NCBI GenBank assembly: GCA_024516035.1
Contig: CM044958.1
Span: forward strand, 48,661,879 to 48,725,878
DNA length: 64,000 bases
Reading direction: 5' to 3'
Origin: Bactericera cockerelli
Lineage: Eukaryota > Arthropoda > Insecta > Hemiptera > Triozidae
Positions 55,350 through 64,000 of the stretch are shown piece after piece. Position 1 is the first letter of the stretch; each line of letters opens with the position of its first letter. The translations under genes were made by a program, and so were the position numbers. The notes beneath the pieces were generated by a model. It saw nothing but the letters and a program-made list of their open reading frames with translations. It did no database searches and had not been told where the DNA came from.

Positions 55350-55432
55350 CTAAAAAAATTTCGTCTCCGCCAGGATTCAAACCCGTGCTACTTGAGTTAC
55401 AAGTCGATCATGCTACCAATAAACAAAGTTGT
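55350..55432 (-). mobile_element. tRNA-like SINE head
   Basis: On the minus strand: GGTAGCATGATCGACTTG, AAGTAGCACGGGTTTGAATCC (near B-box), GGCGGAGACG. Decayed. Confidence 0.55.
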
Positions 55433-56202
55433 CTTCTGAAAAAACGAGGACAGAAATGAACTAACTAAATTAATAAAAACTAAAAAAACTATATCAATTA
55501 AATCTAATATTTAAAATAACAAGGCGATCAAAATAAAAAAAAAAATAAATTAATACTTGGAAACTTAAATATTAAAATTTTGCAGAGAGAGCTAGGTCAT
55601 CTCGAAAAATACATACTGGCCAGATCTGACCACTAAATAAGGATTCAAAGGTACCTACGCGGTAAAGAAAATGAAAAAGCCACCAGGTGCCACCTAGTCG
55701 ACCGGATGAACGTATAAAATGAATAAATTCGGTATCAGCCCATGAAGACCTTTCATTTGATACCCCTTAAGCTTAGAATCATCTTTCAATTTCCCGATTT
55801 GGGCTCCCAAAACCCGGGGTCCCCCAAATGGGCCGCCCGCTTATAGTTTAGAATTTTTTTTTGGTCTGGGCTCATTGTCGTTATATCTTGATCACTTTAG
55901 ACACCTCACTTAATCTTCAATGCCAAGTTAAGGACATGAAGTCGGGTCTCAAAGGATCCGTATGAAAAAAGTAGAAAAAAAAAAAAAATATATGAATCTT
56001 TTCATGTCTTTCACGATTGTTTGGGGGTCTCGTAAATAGGGTTCCCGTTGGCCTAGGAAGTCAAACAAAAAGTCAATTCAATTTATTTTTCAACGTAGAG
56101 TCCATTTCTGTAATAAAAATTGCAAGTTTTGAAATTCATGTTGAACTTTTAGCTGGCTGAAAGTACATGAAATGCATGGAAACTATGTTTTCCGTAACCT
56201 TC
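55433..56202. other. No recognised feature
   Basis: AT-rich, with A runs (55977-55989). A GC-richer block at 55720-55850 is unassigned. No gene. Confidence 0.45.
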
Positions 56203-56260
56203 CACTCTGCTGGGCTGTCTCTTTCTTTGTATTGGCGTTCTTCACACCTCGACCGAGGTG
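56203..56260 (-). repeat. Dispersed repeat P, copy 2
   Basis: Reverse complement of 10737-10796, ending in CACCTCGACCGAGGTG. Confidence 0.65.
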
Positions 56261-56394
56261 TTTGATAAAGGCTTTCATCTATCAACACATTGAACTCATA
56301 CATTAACTATAAAATAATTGTGAAATAGGTCCCGAAAGTAATGATTTGGCCATTGCAAACAATCTTTTCCTGTCATTATATACAAATTCACACA

Positions 56395-56462
56395 CTCACC
56401 ACACACTCTCTTTCTCTTTCTCTCTCTCTCTCTCTTTCTCTCCCTTTTTCTCTCTCTCTCAT

Positions 56463-56493
<31 letters not shown>

Positions 56494-56505
56494 TTCTCTC
56501 TCTCT

Positions 56506-56600
<95 letters not shown>
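56395..56600. repeat. Compound CT/CA microsatellite
   Basis: CT-rich tract to 56566, then (CA)n to 56597. Long frames on both strands are artefacts. Confidence 0.97.
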
Positions 56601-57083
56601 AACGCTACAAAAAGTTGCTATTTTATTATCACTGTTTGAAAAACTCGCAACAAATCGCTCCTACCCCACGACAATATAACGGTAATTAAAATAGGGTAAA
56701 GCGGGGGCAACAAAACTGTTCACTCGGAAAAAAACTTACCCTTATTCTGCATCAGTCTGTTAATTATTTTATAACCCACGATATTCTCTCTCCGCTCAAA
56801 AAAGGGGAAAGTAGGGTCAAGTGGGGTCAGAAGGGAACGAAGGGAAAACACACAGAAAAAGCTATAAATTTATTTATTTTGTATAAAATGTACAAAAGGC
56901 TAATAAAAGAGATGAGTTACAGAGGGAAATAAATAAAATTTCGCGGAACACACATAGATGAAAAAAAAGAAGAAGTATGAAATATTATGGTGGCAAAACT
57001 AACAGGGTGATGAAGGCTGTGAGGAAAGTGTTAAAATAATGTGTGATGAAAAAGTTTCTTTTTCTCACAATAGTCAGGAATCA
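56601..57083. other. No recognised feature
   Basis: No ORF. GGGGTAAAGC-like phrases repeat near 56695 and 56810. AT-rich. Confidence 0.45.
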
Positions 57084-57313
57084 TCTTAATAATTATATAA
57101 ATGTCAAAGTCACTGACTGACTGATCATCGCTCTACAGCCCAAACCGTAAGTCCTAGGAAGCTGAAATTTGGTAGGTAGCTTTGTCTTACAGTCTAGATG
57201 TGCAATAAGACGGGATTTTTCGAAATTCCCACTACAACACCTGCCATTGGCGAAAAAGGATTTTTGCTTTCACGGCCATGCCTCGGCTCGCAAAGCGGGC
57301 GACAGTCCGCTAG
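57084..57313 (+). mobile_element. Helitron-like element, family H1, copy 3 (complete)
   Basis: Runs from A|TCTTAATAATTATATAAATG to GCGGGCGACAGTCCGCTAG|T. One arm of the terminal hairpin has a mismatch (GGCTCGCAAAGCGGGC). Same ends as copy 2. Confidence 0.87.
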
Positions 57314-58024
57314 TTAGATAATATTGTGGCAATAAAATTGTTTTTAATGCTAGGAAGAGTCCTAAAAAAAATATATATATATATATATTTATAAAATGTG
57401 TTAGAAAAGATCATCTTTTTAGAATAATAATTTTTTGTGGAAGGCCAGGAGAAAAGTGTCAAAAAAGTGTAGGTCCTGTATGTTAAAAGTTGCGTATTTT
57501 TTAGGGAGCATTAGATAATATAATGGCAAAATATTTTTTAAAAAAAATACACATGCTTCAAAATAAAAAAATTATTTCTAAATAAAACATAATTAAGTGA
57601 AAGTTAAGCTTATCCTGAATAATATCAAGCGTAGGCGTGGCACATCGGGTACACCAGTTCTCGTAAAGTCACACTGTACACCCAGTATTCTATGTACAAT
57701 TAACAGACAAAACCAATTTTATAATTAAATTCAATAATTACAAAATCCTCATACCCCGTTTTGTGTTTTTTTTATACACAATTTTGCGTTCCATGTTTGC
57801 GACTCGCTACATTTAATGGTTTTGACAGACATGGGCAGGAGGGGAGAGTTATTTTGCCAGTTATTATTGAGGGTCAAACTTATGTGAGTTACAGCAGTGT
57901 TTGTAAAAGACTTTTTTTTATTTTTATTTGTTAAAGACCTAGTTGTGCCCCAGAACCGTTCTCGCGTTACTTTAGGGCACACCTTTACATCGATGCCATT
58001 ACGGAAACGGAAAAACTCGGTCAA
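57314..58024. other. Spacer with a 5S-SINE fragment
   Basis: (AT)n at 57371-57388. A decayed 5S-derived SINE head, GGGTACACCAGTTCTCGTAA, at about 57645-57670. No gene; the frame at 57749-58024 runs into a tRNA-like box. Confidence 0.5.
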
Positions 58025-58112
58025 AATTTTCGGCTCCGGTCGGGATGCGAACCCGCCACCTCCGGGTCAGCAACTTAATGCTCTTAACCACTGAGCCACG
58101 AAGTTCGGCGTA
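58025..58112 (-). mobile_element. tRNA-like SINE head
   Basis: On the minus strand: GTGGCTCAGTGGTTAAGAGC (A-box), GGTGGCGGGTTCGCATCCCG (B-box GGTTCGCATCC) and GGAGCCGAAAA. The best tRNA-like head of its type here; acceptor ends do not pair well. Confidence 0.65.
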
Positions 58113-58711
58113 AAATAGAATCATATACCTAACTATAATTATAAATAGAAATAATTTGTTTTCTTCCCATTCAAATAACCTCATGAGAAATGGTGTCATT
58201 TCTCCTTACTTTAGGGTCCATTTTTGAAAAATTTGGTACCTATCATACACAAGATGAAAAAATAAATAATAAAATATCGAGGTGGACTGGCAGATAAAAT
58301 GATCTAACAAATACTTTATGACTTTATAGTCTAAAAAATATAAAGAAAAACAAGTTACAAAAAGGAAAAAAAGTAATTTCTTGTTAGCTAATTGTGGAGG
58401 CCCAACAAAAGTCCCCGCCTCTAAATAGTGCCACTTCAGGAGATAATTATGATTCCTAAGACGAGACAAAGTGGTGTGAAGAATGTAGAAGTAGGCGACC
58501 ACAACGAGAACCGTGGGCCTAGACCCTATGCCCTGTACCCTATACCCTGGACCCTAGTACCTATACCCTGGACCCTAGTGCCTCCAAGATAGAGACAATT
58601 TTCGGGACTCCGTTGAGGCCGATTTCATTTAATTACATGGTGAATTATTTGTTATTAAGTTCATATGACATGACTTTAATTACATGGTTAGATTATTCTG
58701 CGTAGTACCGG
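58113..58711. other. Spacer with short tandem repeat
   Basis: 58523-58580 has three units of TATACCCTGGACCCTAGT. The 98-codon minus frame at 58206-58502 is unrecognised. Confidence 0.45.
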
Positions 58712-58802
58712 GGTTACCCGTTTATCAGCGCAAAGATACGAACTCAGGACCTTCCGCAGGGAAAGCGAGTATCTTACTACTGAGCTATTCGTGCGCTTAA
58801 AT
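58712..58802 (-). mobile_element. tRNA-like SINE head
   Basis: On the minus strand: GCGCACGAATAGCTCAGTAG, TAAGATACTCGCTTTCCC, GGAAGGTCCTGAGTTCGTATC. Related to SINE-B and the head at 1676. Confidence 0.65.
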
Positions 58803-59014
58803 ATTATTGTTTCCGTTTAAAATCGAACTCACACGACGTCAGGTAGAGTCTAAAGGCTTATGAATTAATCCCCTCATCCTTTCTACGTCATAACACTCAT
58901 AACTAATTCAGTCATTCAGGAGAATCACCAGGCAGAGGCTTGAATTTCAATATCCCCTTCATGTCTCCATGGAGTTACTGTAAAAATATTAAAAGCTAAT
59001 ATTAAACGTCATAC

Positions 59015-59205
59015 GGTGGGGAATGGGAGAGAAAAGGAGTGGGATAAGTGATAGCGGATGGGGGAGAAATAAGGAACCATAAGATGGGAGAAATGATAGA
59101 CGATGGGGGAGAAATGTGGAACAATAAGGTGGGAGAAATGATAGAGGTTGGGGTAGAAATGTGGAACAATAAGATGGGAGAAATGATAGAGGATAAGAAG
59201 AAGGT
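59015..59205. repeat. About 45-bp minisatellite
   Basis: Four units of GGGAGAAATGATAGAGGATG, GGGGAGAAATGTGGAACAAT and AAGATG. Overlapping minus frames at 59002-59356 are by-products. Confidence 0.8.
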
Positions 59206-59371
59206 GGAGAACTGAAAGAAAAGGTTGAGGATGAGATAGTTGACGAAGAAGAGTTTGGGAGAATTGGATGAGGAAGAAGTTTGCCGAAAAAATGACAGCA
59301 AGGTGTGAGAGAGATTTCAAGGAAAGTGTTTTAGAAAGTGGTTCAACAGGTTTCAATAACAGTTAGAAAAT

Positions 59372-59660
59372 TGTTACAGAAATGATAGAAATGAGTTGGA
59401 GTGTGTTCGATCTTGTAATGAAAGTTCGTAATTTGAATTTTACTGGCCTCACTACGAAGACGTATCTTCTTTTGTACGGTTCACTCCTGGTATTATTGTA
59501 AATAAACACTGTCAGTTGTCAGTTGCCTTTCAGAATTTTTTCACAGACGAAATTTGTCTCTTGCCATTTTCTTTCATTTTTTTCTCCAATTTAAGTTTTC
59601 AAGTTTGTAAGCAAGTTAAGTTACTAAGCAAGAAATAAGTAAGAATAAGCAAGATCCTCC
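59372..59660 (+). mobile_element. Probable 5' LTR of a BEL/Pao element
   Basis: Begins TGTTACAGAAATG, a common LTR start, and ends shortly before the primer-binding site. An AATAAA-type signal lies at about 59501. The second LTR lies outside the window, so both boundaries are inferred. Confidence 0.5.
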
Positions 59661-59664
59661 ATTT

Positions 59665-59682
59665 TGGTCCTTCGAGCGAAGA
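59665..59682 (+). promoter_or_regulatory. Probable primer-binding site
   Basis: TGGTCCTTCGAGCGAAGA starts with TGG, the complement of a tRNA CCA end, just downstream of the inferred LTR, as expected for a BEL/Pao PBS. Confidence 0.6.
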
Positions 59683-59757
59683 TATCGTAAAGTTTTAAGT
59701 TCAAGTTCAAGTTCAAGTTCAAGTGCAGTGCAAGATTGGAAGGTATCTACATGCAAG

Positions 59758-62700
59758 ATGACAGAAGATAAAATCAAACTACTTACATCAAAAGCAGATA
59801 ATATCTTTGGTAAGGTGAAAGAAATTTATGAATTCATAGGAAAAGTAGCAGTAGACAAATCTCTCAGGACGTCTCTACTAAGTAAAGCAACATTAGTAGA
59901 TGGCTATTATCTGAGGTTTGAAGAGATTATCAGTGAGATTGATAAGCTGAAATTATCTGAAGATGAAAACTACATTCCTGATTATGAAAGACTAGATAGT
60001 TTAGAAGAAATGATAGGTATCATAAAATACAATTCCTCAATTTGTGATACTAGACGTGGGGTGGAAAAGATCACACCTGAAATCCCCAAGTTACCTACAT
60101 TAGATTTGCCGTACTTTGACGGTAATATCCAAAACTGGTCGATTTTCTCAGAGACATTTATTTCCTTGATTCATAATAACAAATCTTTATCTAATGATCA
60201 AAAGATTCAGTATCTAGTTTCAAGATTAAAATCAGCCGCTTTGAGTGTTTGCACAGGTATCCCACCCATTGGAGCCAACTATGAGACAATTTGGGCAGCA
60301 CTCAAAGACAGGTATGAAGACAAGCGAGCCATGGCAGGAAGTTATATGGACACAATAATCAACTTTAAGAATATTAAAAGTGAGTCGATTCAACTTTACC
60401 AACATTTCATTGATGAAGTAGGCATGGCAGTGTCAGCGCTTAATGGTCTCAAATTAGAAAATTTGGCTGAGTACATTTTATATGCGCTATCCGTTCGCAA
60501 GTTAGATAGTGATCTATGTCGTAAATTTGAAACCAAAGTTTTACATTCCAATGATATGCCAACGTTCAGCAGCTTGTTGACTTTTGTAAAAGATGAAATG
60601 CGCATCATGCAACGCATAGATGGCCAAGTCAAAGAGGTTCCCAAGAAGGTTCCTCATACTAATGTTTTTTCATTCAAGCCTAAACCTACATACAAGCCTA
60701 TGTCATTGGTTGCGGCTGAAAAACAGAAGAATGTATGTGTAGCATGCAAGGAAGAAGTTCACCAGCTGTACTCATGTGCTACATTTGCATCTCTCAAGGC
60801 AATTGAAAGATTGGATTTGGTTAAGTCAAATAAGCTTTGTTTTAACTGTTTAAGTCCAAATCATTCAGCTATTTCATGTTCAAATAAGCTAAATTGCAAA
60901 AAGTGCAATTATCGTCATCATACAATGTTACATTTAGATACCTATTCTACTTCCCATGATGATAATAAGAAAACATCTCTTGTTAGTGACATTCCAGCTA
61001 CTACCAGTGAGACTCATGTGGTATCTTCATGCTACTCAACTTCTAAGTTTCATACACCTATGGAAAACACCAAGAGTACTACAGTCCTGCTCTCTACCGT
61101 GAAAGTCAAAATCCAAGATCAGCATGGAAATCCTCAGGTAATGCGAATGTTACTCGACAGTGCTAGTATGAGTCACTTTATCACAACATCATGTTGTAAC
61201 AAATTGGGAATTAATTACAAGCCTGTTTCACTAGAAATAGGTGGTATCGGTGGAATAGCGAGTCAAGCTAAAGGAGTGACAGCTTTCAGCTTCTGTTCAC
61301 GTTTTGACCCTCTAAAATCATTCGATGTGACTGAAGCATTGGTTGTTGACAAAATTACAAATAAGTTACCTATATGTCCTATTGATATTGATCAGCTATC
61401 ATATTTGAAAATTTTGAATTTAAGTGATGATACGTTCTATGTACCAGATAAGATAGATGGGCTCATTGGAGCTGAGCTATTCTCACTTCTTGTGGGAAAA
61501 CCTAAGCTAATAAGAAATAACAGTCCTACTGTCATTGAATCAGTATTAGGAGATATTGTGATGGGAAAAGCTCCTATTGTCACAAGTAACGAGGAAATTG
61601 ATTTCTGTGCATTTATACAAACACCTCTAGAGTCCGTAATGCAAAGGTTCTGGACTATAGAAGAAGTTCCTTCACTTCCACATATAAGTGAGGAAGATGC
61701 TATGTGTGAGAAGCTATTCATTGATTCAAGTAAGCGTTTGGAAGATGGGTCCTATTGTGTGTCCCTTCCTTTCAAATCTGATCCTAAGAATTTGGGTAAC
61801 TCGTATGAGATTGCCAAGAAAAGATTGTTAGGTCTTGAGAGGAGACACAGCTCAAAACCTGAAGTGGCAAAAGAGTATGTTAAGACCATTAATGAATATA
61901 TGCACGAAAATTATGCACATAAGGTAGATATTTCTCAGGTAAAATCACCTTGCTATTTTATGCCTCATCATGCTATTGTAAAACCAGAACGCGTAACATC
62001 AAAGGTTCGGGTAGTTTTTGATATGAGTTGTTCTTCAACTAGTGGACACTCTCTAAACGATCTGCTATACACTGGACCTACCTTGTATAATGACTTATTT
62101 AAGCTCTTAATAACATTTCGTATGTTTCCATATGCTTGTACCGCAGATATTCGTAAGATGTTTCTTCAGATACATATGCATCCAGATGACTACAAGTTCC
62201 ATTGTTTCCTGTGGCGTGATACACCGGAACAAGATATTCAGTGCTATCAAATGAACAGAGTGGTGTTTGGAAGTAAGCCGAGTCCATACCTTGCTCAACG
62301 TGTTCTACGACAACTCGCTAGTGATGAAAGTAAGCTATATCCACAGGCAGCAAAGGAAGTCGAGAAAAACTTTTACATGGACGATTATTTGTCTAGTTTT
62401 TTAGATGAAAATGACGCGGTAAGCACTTTAACACAATGTACATCATTATTAAGTAGTGGCGGGTTTCAACTCACAAAGTTTGCTAGTAACAGTCAAACTG
62501 TGATAAAATCCATTACAAGCCCTGAGAACGTTAATAAAACTAATGTTCAATGGAATGATCATGAATACATGAAAGTATTAGGAATCGAATGGTGCCCAAC
62601 TGAAGACAACTTTAAGTTCAAAGTAAATGTAGATGATGTTGTTTGCACTAAAAGAGCCATTCTTAGTACAGTTGCTAGAATCTATGACGTGCTAGGTTTG

Positions 62701-63270
62701 ATAAGTCCAGTCACTACTCAAGCCAAGATAATCATGAAAGAATTGTGGAATCTGAAGCTTGATTGGGACGACAAACCTCCATATGCCATTTGCCAACAAT
62801 GGGCAACTTTGGTCAAGGAATTTTCACTACTTAGTGGTTACAAGATACCCAGACACTTATTGATCTATAAAAATACAAAGTTGAGTTTAGTTGGGTTCTG
62901 TGACGCCTCAGAAAAGGCACTAGGGGCATGCATATATGCTCAAGTTACACATTTAGACGGTAATATCACCACTCAACTTATATGTGAAAAATCAAAATTG
63001 ACACCACTAAAATATATAAGTATACCCAGAAAAGAACTTTGTTCTATGATGTTATTGTCAAAGCTGATGCATACTATTGTTTCGACATGTGAAGAAAAAC
63101 ATACTGTTGAACACATTTATTGCTTTAGCGACAGCCAAGTTGCTCTAGCTTGGATTTCTTCAGAATCCTCACGATGGAAAGTTTTTGTAGCCAATAGGGT
63201 TACGAAAATTCAAGAAAATGTAAATAGTAAAAATTGGTTTTACGTCAAGGGGAAACGAAAACCCAGCTGA
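59758..63270 (+). CDS. BEL/Pao gag-pol, truncated by frameshift
   Basis: An LTR-retrotransposon polyprotein forming virus-like particles and reverse-transcribing its RNA. From the ATG at 59758 (an in-frame GTG lies 30 bp upstream): a gag region near residue 120 typical of BEL/Pao. Next come Cys/His zinc-binding motifs near 360-400, an aspartic protease with LLDSAS near 464, and RT with ADIRKMF near 795 and YMDD near 872. The Pao-type STVARIYDVLGLISP follows near 970, then RNase H with FCDASEKA near 1046 and SDSQVALAW near 1123. The frame ends at 63270, about where the connection to integrase begins. An adjacent frame continues from 63254, so a one-base indel in GGGGAAAC is likely. gag and pol share one frame. 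Described as a disrupted copy only. Confidence 0.92.
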   Translation: MTEDKIKLLTSKADNIFGKVKEIYEFIGKVAVDKSLRTSLLSKATLVDGYYLRFEEIISEIDKLKLSEDENYIPDYERLDSLEEMIGIIKYNSSICDTRRGVEKITPEIPKLPTLDLPYFDGNIQNWSIFSETFISLIHNNKSLSNDQKIQYLVSRLKSAALSVCTGIPPIGANYETIWAALKDRYEDKRAMAGSYMDTIINFKNIKSESIQLYQHFIDEVGMAVSALNGLKLENLAEYILYALSVRKLDSDLCRKFETKVLHSNDMPTFSSLLTFVKDEMRIMQRIDGQVKEVPKKVPHTNVFSFKPKPTYKPMSLVAAEKQKNVCVACKEEVHQLYSCATFASLKAIERLDLVKSNKLCFNCLSPNHSAISCSNKLNCKKCNYRHHTMLHLDTYSTSHDDNKKTSLVSDIPATTSETHVVSSCYSTSKFHTPMENTKSTTVLLSTVKVKIQDQHGNPQVMRMLLDSASMSHFITTSCCNKLGINYKPVSLEIGGIGGIASQAKGVTAFSFCSRFDPLKSFDVTEALVVDKITNKLPICPIDIDQLSYLKILNLSDDTFYVPDKIDGLIGAELFSLLVGKPKLIRNNSPTVIESVLGDIVMGKAPIVTSNEEIDFCAFIQTPLESVMQRFWTIEEVPSLPHISEEDAMCEKLFIDSSKRLEDGSYCVSLPFKSDPKNLGNSYEIAKKRLLGLERRHSSKPEVAKEYVKTINEYMHENYAHKVDISQVKSPCYFMPHHAIVKPERVTSKVRVVFDMSCSSTSGHSLNDLLYTGPTLYNDLFKLLITFRMFPYACTADIRKMFLQIHMHPDDYKFHCFLWRDTPEQDIQCYQMNRVVFGSKPSPYLAQRVLRQLASDESKLYPQAAKEVEKNFYMDDYLSSFLDENDAVSTLTQCTSLLSSGGFQLTKFASNSQTVIKSITSPENVNKTNVQWNDHEYMKVLGIEWCPTEDNFKFKVNVDDVVCTKRAILSTVARIYDVLGLISPVTTQAKIIMKELWNLKLDWDDKPPYAICQQWATLVKEFSLLSGYKIPRHLLIYKNTKLSLVGFCDASEKALGACIYAQVTHLDGNITTQLICEKSKLTPLKYISIPRKELCSMMLLSKLMHTIVSTCEEKHTVEHIYCFSDSQVALAWISSESSRWKVFVANRVTKIQENVNSKNWFYVKGKRKPS

Positions 63271-64000
63271 TTGCTTATCCAGAGGTTTATCGCCAAGCGA
63301 GCTTATTACTCATGAACTTTGGTCTAATGGACCTACTTGGATGTCCAAAGATACTAATGAATGGGCTCTGAACCACACCGTGACTTTGAATGAACAAACA
63401 CTCTCAGAAGCCAAGCCCACTTCATATGTTACAGTGAAAGAGTCTGAGAAAGTTGTTCCAGGTATTGTACTACTAGATTTAGCCAATCGAAGCTCTTCTT
63501 GGGAGAGACTTCTTCATTCAGTTTGTTACGTTCTGAAATTTACAAAAATAATTAAACGCGGAAAAATAACCCCACAAGATTTGACTGTCTCAGAACTAAC
63601 CCTGCTGAAAGCTTTGCAGCAACAAGAGTTTGCCTCAGATATTAAAAAATTACAAGCTAACAAAGAGTGTTCAGATTCATTCAAACAAATTCATGCATTT
63701 ATACAGGATGGTGTTGTACTCTGTGGAGGTAGGATCTCAAATGCTGCACACTTGGACTATTCTCAGATACATCCCATAGTCTTACCTAAAACTCACCATA
63801 TTGTTAATCTCATTATCGACTATTATCATCGCAAGAACCTACACGTTGGTCCGCATCTATTGATATCTATATTGAGAAACAAATATTGGATATTCGGTTG
63901 CAGAGATATCGTAAGACGCCAGTTAAAAAAATGTAACCTCTGTTTCAAACATAATCCGAAACCTTTATATCCTTTGATGGGAAATTTGCCTGCGGCTCGT
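63254..64000 (+). CDS. BEL/Pao pol continuation: integrase N-terminal part (partial)
   Basis: Open for 249 codons to the window end, in the frame one base off from the preceding ORF. It holds the section after RNase H and then an integrase zinc-binding region with a His pair and CNLC near residues 232-235. The catalytic core and 3' LTR lie beyond 64000. It has no start codon of its own; expression would need frameshifting or an intact parent copy. Confidence 0.85.

Noticed and set aside
56296..56639. Four overlapping frames over the CT/CA tract
   Set aside because: Low-complexity Ser/Leu or Arg/Glu translation of a microsatellite.
60396..62298. Minus-strand frames within BEL/Pao
   Set aside because: Antisense to a domain-supported pol ORF.

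Overview
This is a 64-kb AT-rich piece of a eukaryotic nuclear genome, almost certainly from an arthropod. I infer this from the many tRNA- and 5S-derived SINEs, non-LTR retrotransposons of jockey/CR1-like type, a BEL/Pao LTR element, Helitron ends of the insect CTAG|T type and Tc1/mariner-like TA insertions. A hemipteran would fit, but the species cannot be named from sequence alone. I find no convincing host protein-coding gene, rRNA gene or functional tRNA gene. The window is intergenic or heterochromatin-like DNA built from nested mobile elements, minisatellites and microsatellites.

Layout. 0-16 kb: scattered SINEs (informal families A to E), Helitron-like elements of two families (H1, H3), a 517-bp TIR element at 5607-6123 and several minisatellites. 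16.0-20.3 kb: a tandem array of about 630-bp units, each with a tRNA-like box facing an inverted copy of itself, so every unit holds a palindrome of about 230 bp. 20.3-23.1 kb: 5S-derived and tRNA-derived SINEs, one split by a 244-bp palindromic MITE. 23,104-28,540: a full-length non-LTR retrotransposon with one intact 1426-codon ORF and a perfect 15-bp target-site duplication, the most intact element here. 28.5-38.8 kb: tandem H2 Helitrons, LINE debris, more SINEs and minisatellites. 38.8-41.4 kb: a LINE tail interrupted by a TA-flanked element with 444-bp terminal repeats, itself interrupted by a Helitron. 46.4-49.3 kb: a 5'-truncated, frameshifted CR1/jockey-like LINE lying between H3 Helitron ends. 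50.0-51.9 kb: another Helitron-like element carrying a CA tract, 185-bp tandem repeats and a 594-bp TA-flanked MITE. 52-59 kb: SINEs, a third H1 Helitron and microsatellites. 59.4 kb to the end: the 5' part of a BEL/Pao element (probable LTR, primer-binding site, gag-pol) with one frameshift, running off the window.

How the parts relate. Only the LINE at 23.7 kb and, before its frameshift, the BEL/Pao element encode a replication machinery. All Helitrons, MITEs and SINEs here are non-autonomous. Nesting gives a relative chronology: LINE tail, then TA element, then Helitron at 39 kb; SINE-A, then MITE at 22.6 kb; Helitron-like element, then TA-MITE at 51.3 kb. Coordinates of repeat boundaries were counted by eye and may be off by a few bases. 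Family labels (SINE-A to -E, H1 to H4, X, Y, P) are my own.
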